From Myxococcales bacterium (GTDB lineage: Bacteria; Myxococcota_A; Polyangia; Haliangiales; Haliangiaceae): a DNA stretch of 64,000 nt. Shown piece after piece: positions 18,333-27,710 of this stretch; the stretch's first letter is position 1, and every line of letters starts with the position of its first letter. The DNA lies in contig CANKMW010000005.1 in NCBI GenBank assembly GCA_947483555.1, positions 62,001-126,000 on the forward strand, written 5' to 3'. The translations under genes and the position numbers were made by a program. The notes below the pieces were generated by a model that made no database searches, had not been told where the DNA came from, and was given only the letters and a program-made list of their open reading frames with translations.

Positions 18333-19862
18333 ATGACGGCCAAGCACGCAGAGATTCGGCTCGCCGAGCTCGTGGCGTTGCTCTCGCTCGGCACCGACCT
18401 CGGGCTTGGTCAGCCGATGGAACACGCGATGCGCCAGTGCACCATCGCGATGCGGCTTGCCGATCGGCTCGGGCTCGACGTCAGCGAGCGCCCCGTCCTT
18501 TATTACTCCGGGTTGCTCGCATGGGTCGGATGTCACACCGACGCGTACGAACAGGCGAAGTGGTTCGGGGACGAGATCGCGATGAAGTTCGAGGGCAAGA
18601 CCAGCGGCCCGACTGCGATGCTCCGACGACTCGGTGCCGGCCGCCCGCTCCTCGAGCGCCTCCGGATCGCGGTCGAGTTCTTGCGTGCCGGCGTGCGCGA
18701 CCTCGGCGACATGCTCACCAACCACTACCTCGCGACCGACGAGCTCGCCGCCCGGCTCGGTCTCGGGCAGGACGTTCGCGACTGTCTGGGGCAGTCGTTC
18801 GAGCGCTGGGACGGCAAAGGACCGCTCGAGCTGCGCCGCGATCAGATCCTCATGACGTCGCGACTCGTGAGCTTCGCCGACGTGATCGCCGTGTTTCACC
18901 GCCAGGGCGGGATCGAGGCGGCGGTCGGCGTCGCGAAGAAGCGCAGTGGCGCCCAGCTGGATCCCGCCCTGGTGGCGTTGTTCTGCAGCGATGCCCACGA
19001 GCTGCTGCGCGACCTCGAGCCCGCGAGTACCTGGGACGCGATCATTTCCGCCGAGCCGGCGCTCGGCGCGCGCGTCGCTGGCGACGAGTTCGAGCGCGCA
19101 CTGGAAGCGATCGCGGACTTCGCGGACCTGAAGTCGCCGTGGACGATCGGACACTCGCGTGGGGTCGCCGAGCTGGTTCACGATGCGGCGATCGACCACG
19201 GATTTCCCGAGCCCGAGGTCGCGCGGGTGCGCCGTGCCGCGCTGATCCACGATATCGGTCACCTCGGCGTGCCGAACTCGATCTGGGACAAGCGCGGTGC
19301 GCTCACCCAGATCGAGCACGAGCGCGTCCGACTGCATCCATACCTCGGCGAGCGCATGCTCGCGCACGTTCCCATCCTGGCGGAGCTGGGCGTGATCGCG
19401 GCGCAGCACCACGAGCGCCTCGACGGTTCGGGATATCCAGGTCGGCTCTCGGGCGACGCGATCACCCCGTCCGGGCGCCTGCTGGCCGCGGCCGACGTCT
19501 ATCACGCGTTGTCGCACAAGCGACCGCATCGTCCAGCGCGCGGCGCGGATGAGGCCGCGCGCGAGCTGCGCGCGATGGTCACCAGCGGGAGCCTCGACGG
19601 CCGCGCCGTGGACTCGGTGCTGCGCGCCGCTGGCCATCGCGTTCGGCGGCGGCGTGAATGGCCCGCCGGGTTGACCGCTCGCGAGGTCGAGGTGCTGCGA
19701 CTGCTCGCGTGCGGGCTTTCGAACAAGGAGATCGCGGACGAGCTCGCGATCACGCCGAAGACCGCGAGCAGTCACGTCGAGCACATCTACGCCAAGATCG
19801 GCGCCAGCAACCGCGCCCGCGCGAGTCTGTTCGCGATGAAGCACGGGCTGATGACGGCGTAG
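18333..19862 (+). CDS. HD-GYP phosphohydrolase fused to a LuxR-type DNA-binding domain
   Basis: A 509-residue cytoplasmic protein. The first about 240 residues are helical and may be a degenerate HD-like sensor. An HD-GYP domain follows: HSRG, AALIHDIGHLGVP, HPYLGE, HHERLDGSGYP, AAADVY. The C-terminus is a LuxR/GerE helix-turn-helix (LTAREVEVLRLLACGLSNKEIADELAI). HD-GYP proteins break down cyclic di-GMP; here the usual HDIGK lysine is His. The protein could read a cyclic dinucleotide and bind DNA directly. ATG 18333 was chosen; an in-frame GTG at 18294 is an alternative. Confidence 0.85.
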   Translation: MTAKHAEIRLAELVALLSLGTDLGLGQPMEHAMRQCTIAMRLADRLGLDVSERPVLYYSGLLAWVGCHTDAYEQAKWFGDEIAMKFEGKTSGPTAMLRRLGAGRPLLERLRIAVEFLRAGVRDLGDMLTNHYLATDELAARLGLGQDVRDCLGQSFERWDGKGPLELRRDQILMTSRLVSFADVIAVFHRQGGIEAAVGVAKKRSGAQLDPALVALFCSDAHELLRDLEPASTWDAIISAEPALGARVAGDEFERALEAIADFADLKSPWTIGHSRGVAELVHDAAIDHGFPEPEVARVRRAALIHDIGHLGVPNSIWDKRGALTQIEHERVRLHPYLGERMLAHVPILAELGVIAAQHHERLDGSGYPGRLSGDAITPSGRLLAAADVYHALSHKRPHRPARGADEAARELRAMVTSGSLDGRAVDSVLRAAGHRVRRRREWPAGLTAREVEVLRLLACGLSNKEIADELAITPKTASSHVEHIYAKIGASNRARASLFAMKHGLMTA

Positions 19863-19909
19863 CCAGTTCTATCGGGTGAACACCCGATGCACTCACCGGC
19901 ACGGTTGCC

Positions 19910-19915
19910 TAGCAT
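19910..19915 (+). promoter_or_regulatory. Candidate -10 element (TAGCAT) for the gene at 19922
   Basis: It ends 6 nt before the ATG, the same spacing as in front of the genes at 411, 56144 and 61566. Confidence 0.5.
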
Positions 19916-19921
19916 CGCTGG

Positions 19922-20704
19922 ATGCAAACAGATCAACGCGTCCGGGAGTACGTGGACGCCGGTGGTGTCCGCACCTACTACGAGATCGTCGGCGAGGGCG
20001 AACCGGTCATCCTCCTGCATGGCGGGATGTGCACGCTCGAGACGTGGGCGCCCCAGATCCCTGCGCTCGCTGCGGTCTATCGGTTGATCATCCCGGAGCG
20101 TCGCGGTCATGGGCGTACGGCCGATGTCTCCGGGCCGATCACCTACGAGCTCATGGCGGCCGACACGATCGCGTTCATGACGGCGCTCGGCATCGAGACG
20201 GCGCACCTCGTCGGCTGGAGCGACGGCGCGCTCGTCGGCCTCCTGGTCGCGATGCAGCGCCCGGATCTCGTGAAGAAGCTTGGCTACATCAGCCAGCCGA
20301 TCAACTTCGCCGGGCTTCGCCCGAAGTTCCGTGCGATGTCAGCACACCTGTCGCGCGAGCATCTTCCTCCGATGTTCGAGCCGGCCTATGCCGCCGTGTC
20401 TCCCGATGGTCCGTCGCACTACGCTGTGATCGCGGACAAGATGGTCGCGTTGTGGCGACAGGATCCGGGCCTCACCCTCGATCGGCTCCGCACGGTGCAA
20501 ACCCCGACGCTCGTGCTGGTGGGCGACGATGACATGCAGACCGTGGCCCACGCGGTGGACATGCAGGAGGCCTTGCCGCACGCGCAGCTAGCCGTGGTCC
20601 CCGGCACGTCCCACGCGCTCGCGATGGAGAAGCCCGAGGTCGTGAATCGCCTGCTGCTCGACTTCCTGCAGACCGAACAGCCGAGCAAGCTGTTCGGTAG
20701 CTGA
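19922..20704 (+). CDS. Alpha/beta-fold hydrolase
   Basis: A 260-residue soluble hydrolase. LLHGGM supplies the oxyanion region, GWSDGA the nucleophile serine, VGDDD the likely acid and GTSHAL the catalytic histidine; GHGRT is a conserved family turn. No signal peptide is present, so it acts in the cytoplasm. Relatives cover esterases, haloperoxidase-like and epoxide hydrolases, and the substrate cannot be named. It stands alone, 59 nt behind the HD-GYP gene. Confidence 0.85.
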   Translation: MQTDQRVREYVDAGGVRTYYEIVGEGEPVILLHGGMCTLETWAPQIPALAAVYRLIIPERRGHGRTADVSGPITYELMAADTIAFMTALGIETAHLVGWSDGALVGLLVAMQRPDLVKKLGYISQPINFAGLRPKFRAMSAHLSREHLPPMFEPAYAAVSPDGPSHYAVIADKMVALWRQDPGLTLDRLRTVQTPTLVLVGDDDMQTVAHAVDMQEALPHAQLAVVPGTSHALAMEKPEVVNRLLLDFLQTEQPSKLFGS

Positions 20705-20731
20705 CCCCGGTGCGAGCCGCGCGCCCGCGGG

Positions 20732-21196
20732 TCAGCGGCGGACGAGGACGCAGCGGCCGGCGCGGCAGCGCGGGTCGAAGTTCGCCGCCGACTCGCCGGG
20801 TGGGCACATCCCGCCCAGGTCGCAGTCGCGCTGGTTGCCGCACGAGGCCGCCGCACAGGCCGCCTCGGCACGGCGCAGGCCGTCGCGGCTGTACGCCTGC
20901 GGCTCGCCGACCGAGCACTGGGGACAGGAACAGCAGCCGGCCCAGTTGGTGGCGACGCAGTCGGTGTCGCCCACGCACGTCGTGCGACCGTCCGGGTCGG
21001 GCGCCAGCGCGGGCGGGGCCGGCACTGGCGCCGGGGTCGGCGCGACGGCCGGCACCGGCGCCACCGCGGGTGGCTGGGGCCGGGTGTCCGCCGTCGTTCC
21101 GGCGCCGCCGGTCCGCGATGGCGGCGCCGTCGGGCGCGGCGTCGGCTCGCCGCAGCCCGCGAGCACCAGGAGCGCGGCGAGACCGAAGCACCTCAT
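20732..21196 (-). CDS. Small Cys-rich lipoprotein
   Basis: A 154-residue lipoprotein (signal ending VLAGCGEP). A Pro/Ala-rich spacer (about residues 20-70) leads to a compact C-terminal domain with twelve cysteines after the lipid Cys (TTCVGDTDC, WAGCCSCPQC, CGNQRDCD, MCPPGE, CRAGRCV), probably disulfide bonded outside the cell. This pattern recurs in secreted Myxococcota proteins, and the function is unknown. The end is convergent with the hydrolase gene 27 nt away. Confidence 0.8.
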   Translation of the reverse strand: MRCFGLAALLVLAGCGEPTPRPTAPPSRTGGAGTTADTRPQPPAVAPVPAVAPTPAPVPAPPALAPDPDGRTTCVGDTDCVATNWAGCCSCPQCSVGEPQAYSRDGLRRAEAACAAASCGNQRDCDLGGMCPPGESAANFDPRCRAGRCVLVRR

Positions 21197-21204
21197 CGTC
21201 GCCG

Positions 21205-21210
21205 AGCGTA
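21205..21210 (-). promoter_or_regulatory. Candidate -10 element (TACGCT) for the Cys-rich lipoprotein
   Basis: It ends 8 nt before the ATG at 21196, with no Shine-Dalgarno sequence between. Confidence 0.5.
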
Positions 21211-21220
21211 CCAGAGTGGG

Positions 21221-22423
21221 TCAGCTCACGCGGCAGTCGGGCTGCACGCGGCCGGTCTTGGTGAGCACCAGCTGGTAGAGCTGGCCGTCGCGCGATCGCG
21301 ACGCGCCGGCGGCGGCCAGCAGGTAGAACTTCCACATCTGGTAGAAGCGGCGGTCGTAGCGATGGGCGATCTCCGAGTACGTGCGATCGAAGTTGTCCCA
21401 CCACGCCATCAGCGTCGGATCGTAGTCGGGTCCGATGTTGTGCAGATCCTCGACCACGAACAGGCCCTCGACCGCACGACCGAGCTGGGCCAGCGACGGG
21501 GCGACCGCGTTGGGGAAGATGTACTTCTCGATGAACGGCGTGCCGTGGCGCAGGCTGCGGTTGTTGGCGATGGTGTGGATGACGGCGATGCCGTCGTCGA
21601 CCAGGCAGCGGTCGATCACCTCCATGACGTCGCGGTGGTTCTTGGGGCCGACGTGCTCCATCATGCCCACCGACAGCACGCGATCGAAGGTGCCGCGAGC
21701 GTCACGGTAGTCGCACAGCCGCAGCTCGACCGGCAGGTGCTTCCACTTCTCGTTGCCGAGCGCGACCTGATCCTTGGACAGGGTCAGGCCGGTGACGGTG
21801 CAGCCGTACTTCTCGGCGGCCCAGCTGGCCAGGCCACCCCAGCCGCAGCCGAGGTCGAGGACGCGCATCCCCGGCTTGAGACCGGCCTTCTTGCACACCA
21901 TGTCGAGCTTGGCGTCCTGGGACTGCTCGAGGGTGGTGGCGTGCTTCCAGTAGCCGCAGGTGTAGACCATGCGGGGGTCGAGCATGCGGGTGTAGAGGTC
22001 GTTGCCGATGTCGTAGTGGGCCTCGACGGACGCACCGGAGCGCGACTTGCTCTGCAGATTGAGCAGCACGGCCTTGACGGTCAGCGCGCGCAGCCGCCAG
22101 CTCCCGGTAACCTTCTGCTTGAGGTTGGCGCGCATGATCTTGTCGACCATCACGTCGAGCGCGTCGGTCTCCCACCACTCGTCCATGTACGACTCGCCGA
22201 GGCCGATCGACGCGTCGCGCAGCAGCCGCTCGTAGAAGCGGGTGTCGCGGACGATGATGTCGCCGGGCCGCGAGCCGCCGATCTGGATGTCAGCGAGCTC
22301 GAACAGCTCGCGGACGATGGCCTCCGAGTCGCGGGCGCGATCCGGGATCCGGATCGCCGGTAGCACGCGCTGGAAGAGGTCGCGGATCGGGGCGATCCAG
22401 ACGGGGTTGGTGTCGGTGGCCAT
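21221..22423 (-). CDS. cfa: Cyclopropane-fatty-acyl-phospholipid synthase
   Basis: A 400-residue SAM-dependent enzyme that adds a methylene bridge across double bonds of membrane phospholipid acyl chains. Seen: an N-terminal lipid-binding part, HYDIGNDLY and MVYTCGYW before the SAM fold, VLDLGCGWGG (SAM-binding loop), MMEHVGPKN and the C-terminal RMW-like RRFYQMWKFYL. Length fits the family. ATG 22423 is used; an in-frame GTG at 22438 is possible. Its substrate could be made by a desaturase such as the one at 411. Confidence 0.93.
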   Translation of the reverse strand: MATDTNPVWIAPIRDLFQRVLPAIRIPDRARDSEAIVRELFELADIQIGGSRPGDIIVRDTRFYERLLRDASIGLGESYMDEWWETDALDVMVDKIMRANLKQKVTGSWRLRALTVKAVLLNLQSKSRSGASVEAHYDIGNDLYTRMLDPRMVYTCGYWKHATTLEQSQDAKLDMVCKKAGLKPGMRVLDLGCGWGGLASWAAEKYGCTVTGLTLSKDQVALGNEKWKHLPVELRLCDYRDARGTFDRVLSVGMMEHVGPKNHRDVMEVIDRCLVDDGIAVIHTIANNRSLRHGTPFIEKYIFPNAVAPSLAQLGRAVEGLFVVEDLHNIGPDYDPTLMAWWDNFDRTYSEIAHRYDRRFYQMWKFYLLAAAGASRSRDGQLYQLVLTKTGRVQPDCRVS

Positions 22424-22553
22424 GGGGCTCTGTCCCACAGCAGCCGCCCGTGGGCAAGTGGCAAGGTAGATGCTCCCTGCCGCTCAGGCCGCGTGGGTCA
22501 ACGGCTGGCTCGCCGCGCGCGTCACGGCGGCACCGAGCCGACTGAGACCCGGC

Positions 22554-23936
22554 TCAGACGCGCGGCTTGCCGACCGGCAGCCCGTCCGGGCTGACCGGCT
22601 GGCGGTTGACGAGCAAGAGCGTCACCAGCGCCGGGCTGAGGGCGATCAGGAACGCGGCGTAGCCGGTGGCCCGGGCCTCGACCGGTGCATCGAGCAGCAG
22701 CCGCAGATCGGGCGCCGTTGCCACCGCCGTCACGATCGTCGTCGCCGCGGCCCAGGCGCTGGCCACCAGTCGTCGCCGCGGCGACACCGCGAGCAGCTCG
22801 AGCGCCGCCCACAGCTCGACGAGCCCGAGCGGAAGCACCCACCAGGCCGGCTGGTGGTCGAACGGCATGCCGGCCAGCTGCATCACCATCCTCGACGTGC
22901 GCGGCGCCAGGCTGCCCTCCCACAGCGTGCTCGCGACATAAGTGCTCAGGGTCGCCGCAGCGCCGGCGAGCAGCAACCAGCCGAGCGCGGTGATGCCGGC
23001 GTCGGGGCTCCGCCGCCGCGGGCTGGTGGCGCTGGCGTCCGCGAGGTGGCGCCAGGTCACGAAGCGGCGGACGATCGCCGGCCACGCCACCAGCGCGATC
23101 GTGACCCCGACGCCGATCGCCATCACGAACGGATCGAAGCTCGAATCGACGCCCAGCCACACCGTGAGGACCACGCCGACCACGGCGCCGATCGCGATGC
23201 CGACGTTGCCGTAGCGCAAGAAGTCGGAACCCGAGTTGACGGCGGCGCCGCGGATCGCGCGGGCGCCGACGCTGACGTGGACGATCGAACGCACCAGCAG
23301 CGCGGCGCCGGATGCCAGCAAGAGGGCGTACGACGCGGTGCTGATCGCCTGACGTGCGGAGGTGGCGAGCACGACCAGCACCAGCGATGCCAGCAGCCCG
23401 ACGAAGCCGAAGATCGTCATGAGCACGGCCAGGCCTTCGAAGCCGTTGTCCTCGGGCGCGGGCGGCCGGGCGCCGACGGCGCGGAACCGGCGCAGCCGGG
23501 TCACCGCGAACACCGCCAGCGGCCATGCCATCAAGAGCACCGCGGTGCCGAGCAGCGCGCCGACCGGGGCATGGTTCTTGACCTTGAGGAACGCGATCCA
23601 CAGCGCGCTGTGCGCGGCGGCCGCCGCAACGTAGGCGTCGATCCCGGCCAGCGCCGGCGGCTCCGATGCGGCGTCGCGCCACAACCGCATGCCCGCCATG
23701 CGGTGCACCAGCGACCGCACCACGCTGGCGATGAGGATCAAGGACAGCCAGAAGGTCTGGCCATCGTCGCCGCCGCCGTAACGCGACATGGCCTCGGCAC
23801 GATCGGCCGAGATCTTGATCTGCGCCAGCAGCGTGGCACCGACCAGCGGCGCCATCACCGAGCCGGTGAGCGTCATCACCAGCCCGAGCGATGACAGTCC
23901 CTGGTCGGCCGGCGGCCGCTCGGTGCGCGCTCCCAC
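22554..23936 (-). CDS. Polytopic membrane protein of unknown function
   Basis: A 460-residue protein with about eleven hydrophobic segments (for example LAVLMTIFGFVGLLASLVLV and ALLLASGAALLV) separated by Arg-rich cytoplasmic-type loops. No transporter or enzyme motif is recognisable. GTG 23936 is the start suggested by the promoter hexamer 6 nt upstream. A GAGCC/GGCTC hairpin (22533-22553) stands right behind the stop, without a T tract. Confidence 0.75.
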   Translation of the reverse strand: MGARTERPPADQGLSSLGLVMTLTGSVMAPLVGATLLAQIKISADRAEAMSRYGGGDDGQTFWLSLILIASVVRSLVHRMAGMRLWRDAASEPPALAGIDAYVAAAAAHSALWIAFLKVKNHAPVGALLGTAVLLMAWPLAVFAVTRLRRFRAVGARPPAPEDNGFEGLAVLMTIFGFVGLLASLVLVVLATSARQAISTASYALLLASGAALLVRSIVHVSVGARAIRGAAVNSGSDFLRYGNVGIAIGAVVGVVLTVWLGVDSSFDPFVMAIGVGVTIALVAWPAIVRRFVTWRHLADASATSPRRRSPDAGITALGWLLLAGAAATLSTYVASTLWEGSLAPRTSRMVMQLAGMPFDHQPAWWVLPLGLVELWAALELLAVSPRRRLVASAWAAATTIVTAVATAPDLRLLLDAPVEARATGYAAFLIALSPALVTLLLVNRQPVSPDGLPVGKPRV

Positions 23937-23942
23937 GCCGGT

Positions 23943-23948
23943 AGCTTA
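23943..23948 (-). promoter_or_regulatory. Candidate -10 element (TAAGCT) for the membrane protein at 23936
   Basis: It ends 6 nt before the GTG start and supports that start over downstream alternatives. Confidence 0.5.
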
Positions 23949-23981
23949 CCCCGGCCACGCCGCCGCCGCGGGGCGGTGGCG

Positions 23982-25283
23982 TCAGGCAGCCGCGAAGTGG
24001 CGGCGCACGCGGTCGGCGAGCATCGGCAGACGATCCTGGCCCCAGGTCACGTGGTCGCCGATCCGCCAGCACGGCACGCCCCACAGCCCGGCGCCGTCGA
24101 GATCGGCGGCGTTGTCCTGGGCCCACACCCGCCAGCTGTCGTCCGCCAGCGCGGCGCGGGCGTCGTTCCATTCGAGGCCGGCGCGCTCGACGACCTGGCG
24201 TAGATCGACGTAGCTGGCCAGATCCTTGGCCTCGGCCCACGCGCCGCGCGCCGCTGATTCGAGGAACGCCAGGCCGAGGCCGCGGTCGATGGCCAGCTTG
24301 CTGATCGCCAGCGCATTGTCGACGCCGGTGCCGAGCGGATCACAGACGTTGCCGAACGGGATGCCGAGCCGCTCGGCCTCGCGGTGGGCGTCACGCACGA
24401 TGTAGAGCCGCTTGTCGCGCGGCACGGTGAGGCCGCGCGCCACCATGGGCAGGACCGGCCGGATGCGGAGCTCGAGACCGTGCTGCGCCGCCAGCTCGCC
24501 GGTGCGGCCGAGCGCCAGGTACGAGTACGGCGAGCGGAACGAGAACCAGAACTCGAGGCTGGCCGGGGTGGTGATGCCGGTGAGCTTCTCGGGCGGGCGT
24601 CCGGACTCCGGGCGCGCGGTCAGCACCGGCGGCGCGGTGGTGCCGGTGTCCTCGCGCAGGCGGGTCTCCAGGTAGCTCAGGCGATCGATGCCCCAGTACC
24701 AGTCGCCACCGTAGGCGAACATCGCGCCCTGGTAGTGGCCAGCGTTGCGCAGCGTCGCGTACGCGCCGGCGAGGTACGGCGGCAGCGAACCCGACGATTC
24801 GGTGCCGTGCTTGCCCATCAGCGCGACCAGGGCCTTGTCGTCGCGGGTCCACAGCGCGTTGCCGAGCTCGAGGGCGATCGCGAGCTGCTCGCCGTCGGGT
24901 CGGGGCCGGATCAGCACCTGACCGGCCTTGCGCAGGGACCCGGGCTCGAGCTCCTTCTTGCCCGGGAAGTCGAGGTTCCAGTGCTGGGCCAGCTCGATGG
25001 CGTCGCGCACCGCGTGCTTGCCGCGCAGCAGCGGCGCCGGGTCGACGTCGGCCGCCGGCGGCGACACCAGGTGGAAGCGGAGGTCGATCGGATACGCCGC
25101 GGCCAGGCGGTGCGCGGCCTGCGCCGCCAGGTAGCTCCACGGGTCGGCGAGATCGAACCAGAAGTCGACGCTGCGCTTGCCGCCGGTGACCTTGCGGCGC
25201 AGCTCGGCGGCGGTGTGTCGGACGGCGTCGGTACCGAGGAAGGCGCCGATCGCGGCGCCCTTGAGGCGGGAGACGAAGGTCAT
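23982..25283 (-). CDS. Double-domain DsbA-fold (HCCA isomerase/GST-kappa-like) protein
   Basis: A 433-residue cytoplasmic protein made of two thioredoxin-fold DsbA/2-hydroxychromene-2-carboxylate isomerase-like units. Each opens with the same pattern: VDFWFDLADPWSYLAAQ at about residue 39 and LEFWFSFRSPYSYLALG at about residue 242. Neither has a CXXC, so it is not a disulfide oxidoreductase; HCCA isomerases use glutathione and a serine in the PYSY-type motif, which the second half retains. The C-terminal GVPCWRIGDHVTWGQDRL is typical of the family. It is probably an aromatic-compound isomerase or glutathione transferase, substrate unknown. Confidence 0.82.
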   Translation of the reverse strand: MTFVSRLKGAAIGAFLGTDAVRHTAAELRRKVTGGKRSVDFWFDLADPWSYLAAQAAHRLAAAYPIDLRFHLVSPPAADVDPAPLLRGKHAVRDAIELAQHWNLDFPGKKELEPGSLRKAGQVLIRPRPDGEQLAIALELGNALWTRDDKALVALMGKHGTESSGSLPPYLAGAYATLRNAGHYQGAMFAYGGDWYWGIDRLSYLETRLREDTGTTAPPVLTARPESGRPPEKLTGITTPASLEFWFSFRSPYSYLALGRTGELAAQHGLELRIRPVLPMVARGLTVPRDKRLYIVRDAHREAERLGIPFGNVCDPLGTGVDNALAISKLAIDRGLGLAFLESAARGAWAEAKDLASYVDLRQVVERAGLEWNDARAALADDSWRVWAQDNAADLDGAGLWGVPCWRIGDHVTWGQDRLPMLADRVRRHFAAA

Positions 25284-25293
25284 GAGCGCGCGG

Positions 25294-25299
25294 ACCTTA
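25294..25299 (-). promoter_or_regulatory. Candidate -10 element (TAAGGT) for the gene at 25283
   Basis: It ends 10 nt before the ATG, in the 32-bp gap behind the acylase gene. Confidence 0.4.
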
Positions 25300-25315
25300 G
25301 CACCGCGGGGTCAGG

Positions 25316-27688
25316 TCAGGGACCCGCGATCTCCTCGGTCACCAGGGTCGGATCGGCGGCGATCTCGGCGTCATCGAAACGCACCGGGCGCAGCTCGCCG
25401 CGCGCGAACGCCTCGAGCTGGTCGCGGTAGTGCGGCGAGGCCGGGTCACTCGAGTTGCCGTACGTGAACAGCGCCTTGGCGTGCGGGCCGTCGGGTCCGA
25501 GCTCGGCGGCGAGGATGAAGCTCGAGCCGTAGTTGACGACATAGCCGCCAGCGCTGAGCCCCGACGCCGAGGCCGGGCCGCGCGGTGTGCGCGGCAGGAG
25601 GGAGGCGTCGAACTCGCGGTAGGCGACCACGTTGGCAACCCCGTCGAGGTCGTCGCCACCGGAGACCGGGAGTCGCACCCCGGCGCGAGGCGCGTGTTGC
25701 GCGGCCCCCAGCTCGCCACCGATGTCGACGCCGGCGGCGCGCAGTCGGCGGGCGGCGGCGTCGAGCTCGGCGACGATCGCGGCGCGGTCGCTGGTCAGGC
25801 CATCGGGCGTGCGGGCCGGTGCCTGGCGATCGAAGCTCTGCTGCCATGGCACGGCGCCATCCCGGGCCAGCCCGACCATGAGCTCGCGCCACAGCGCGGC
25901 GCCGCGACTCGCGGCGTCGAAGCGGCCGTCCCACGCCGCCAGCACGTCGCACGGCGTCGGCTTGCCGCGCGGGCGGCGCGCCGCACCGGCGCCGGCCGCG
26001 GTCCCGCCGCACGCGACCACGACGTCATCGCGCAGCCGCTCGGCGGTGAACGAGCGATTGGAGAGCATGGCGGCGGCGGCCTCGTCGAGCGTGAAGCGGC
26101 CGTCGGCGCCGGCCGCCGGATCGCCGGCCCGCAACAGGGCCAGGTTGGCCAGCGTCCGCGGCGACGGCCGCGCGCCGTCCTCGCCGTACAGCGGTGAGTA
26201 CTCGACCTCCGCGGCGTCGAGGTTCGTGAAGCGATAGCTGTCGTTGGCGTTCATCACGAAGTCGCGGCGCAGCAGCCGCGGCGCCTGCGCGATCGGGATG
26301 GCCCCCGGCGCCCGACCGTCGAAGGCTTCGAGATCGAAGAGCGGATTCGAGCCGTCGAGCACGACCAGGCCGCGTTGCCAGGCCAGCTCGATCGCGGGCA
26401 CCAGCTTGCGCGCCAGCTGCCAGGCGCCGAGGCCGTGCTGCGACAGTGCGGGAACCCGCGAGCCGTCGACGTAGAGCGCATCACCCGCGGCGTCGGCGTA
26501 GATCGTGTTGACGAACGGCGTGCCCGACAGCGCCAGCGCGCGTTCGAACTGGTCGCGGCTGGTGGCGCGGGCCATCGCGAACGGCTGGTCGAGCTGGGCC
26601 GCGGTGGCCAGCGCGACGTCACGGACCGTGAACGCGTGGCCGCCCGGGCCGTCCCACGGCGTCAGCGCGGTCACCACCATCGGTCCGAGGTTGCTGCGAT
26701 ACAGGGTGCGGCTGCGCTGCGCGAGCGCGCCGCCATCGGCGACGTCGATGGTGTACGTGGTGGGCACGATCGGGACGATGTCGTCGCCGTGGCGGTAGCG
26801 CAGGGCGCTGTCGGCATCGAGCGCCAGCCGGTAGAAGGCCATGTGCGTCGATGACGAGAAGGTGTGGCTCCAGGCGTGGTGGCGCGTGACGCCGATCGCC
26901 ACCCCGGGAATGCCGACCAGGGTCGCCCCGTAGACGTCGAGGCCACGCGGTCCCTGCAGGTGGACCTCGAAGAAGACCAGATCGCCGTCCCACGGAAAGT
27001 GCGGATTGCCGACCAGGATCCCACCCCCCGACGCGCTACGCTCGGCGCCGATCGCCCACGCGTTGGAGGCCGCGGCCACGGTCCGCCGGTCGGGCAGCGC
27101 GCCGGTGGCGGCGCCGGGGCCGGCGTTCGCGAGCTGGCTCTCGAGGAACCGCGACGATGCCAGCGTCGAGGTCGACAGCACCACGGCGAGCACGTCGGCG
27201 GCCACCACCGGCGTGAGCCACGGGGCGTCGCGGCAGGCGGCCGGCCGGGCTGCCGCCGGGGTGACCGCCAGGTAGCGATCGTAGCCGGCGGCAAAGCCGT
27301 CGAGCATCGCGCGGGCCTCGTCCGACAGCTCCGGCACCATGGCCTCGGCGCGCGCCCGCCACCCCAGGTGCAGGTTGGCGAAGTCGCTGTCGACGTGGGC
27401 GTCGTCGGTGCCGGCGCCGAACCAGCGCGCGCGCTGGCCGCGAACCCGCACGAACTGGTCGGCCATCACACACAGGTGGGCCTTCGCCATCGCGTAGCCC
27501 TGACCGAAGCCGAGGCCACCGACGTCGTCGGCGCGCACATGGGGCACCCCGGGCGACGTCCACCGGATCGTGGCCCGGTAGGTCGGCGAATCGGCGCTGG
27601 TTCCGCCCGGCGTGATGGTGGCAGCCGGCGAGGGTGAGCCGCCGCACGCCGTCACCGCGAGCGCGCTGGCGAAGATGATGCACCGCAT
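25316..27688 (-). CDS. Penicillin-acylase-family (Ntn) lipoprotein
   Basis: A 790-residue exported acylase precursor. The leader ends VTACGGS (lipid Cys15). The alpha chain carries GFGQGYAMAKAHL; self-cleavage would occur before Ser208 in AAASNAWAIG, which becomes the N-terminal nucleophile of the beta chain, and VGNPHFPW and HHAWSHTFS follow as in the family. Members cleave amide bonds of beta-lactams, bile salts or acyl-homoserine lactones, and the substrate here is open. The ATG lies 22 bp from the divergent gene at 27711, with a shared -10 region. Confidence 0.88.
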   Translation of the reverse strand: MRCIIFASALAVTACGGSPSPAATITPGGTSADSPTYRATIRWTSPGVPHVRADDVGGLGFGQGYAMAKAHLCVMADQFVRVRGQRARWFGAGTDDAHVDSDFANLHLGWRARAEAMVPELSDEARAMLDGFAAGYDRYLAVTPAAARPAACRDAPWLTPVVAADVLAVVLSTSTLASSRFLESQLANAGPGAATGALPDRRTVAAASNAWAIGAERSASGGGILVGNPHFPWDGDLVFFEVHLQGPRGLDVYGATLVGIPGVAIGVTRHHAWSHTFSSSTHMAFYRLALDADSALRYRHGDDIVPIVPTTYTIDVADGGALAQRSRTLYRSNLGPMVVTALTPWDGPGGHAFTVRDVALATAAQLDQPFAMARATSRDQFERALALSGTPFVNTIYADAAGDALYVDGSRVPALSQHGLGAWQLARKLVPAIELAWQRGLVVLDGSNPLFDLEAFDGRAPGAIPIAQAPRLLRRDFVMNANDSYRFTNLDAAEVEYSPLYGEDGARPSPRTLANLALLRAGDPAAGADGRFTLDEAAAAMLSNRSFTAERLRDDVVVACGGTAAGAGAARRPRGKPTPCDVLAAWDGRFDAASRGAALWRELMVGLARDGAVPWQQSFDRQAPARTPDGLTSDRAAIVAELDAAARRLRAAGVDIGGELGAAQHAPRAGVRLPVSGGDDLDGVANVVAYREFDASLLPRTPRGPASASGLSAGGYVVNYGSSFILAAELGPDGPHAKALFTYGNSSDPASPHYRDQLEAFARGELRPVRFDDAEIAADPTLVTEEIAGP

Positions 27689-27696
27689 GGGCCTGG

Positions 27697-27704
27697 ACTA
27701 TACT
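27697..27704. promoter_or_regulatory. Overlapping divergent -10 elements (TATAGT leftward, TATACT rightward)
   Basis: ACTATACT reads TATACT rightward (27699-27704, 6 nt before GTG 27711) and TATAGT leftward (27702-27697, 8 nt before ATG 27688). The whole gap between the two starts is 22 bp, so each -35 region would lie inside the opposite coding sequence. Confidence 0.55.
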
Positions 27705-27710
27705 CGCGTG

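Noticed and set aside
22533..22553. Intrinsic terminator behind the membrane protein gene at 22554
   Set aside because: The GAGCC/GGCTC hairpin has only a 5-bp stem and no T tract, so it is mentioned but not called.
27612..27710. Upstream starts for the exported protein gene (ATG 27612 or 27687)
   Set aside because: They would overlap the acylase coding region; GTG 27711 fits the promoter spacing and gives a signal peptide.
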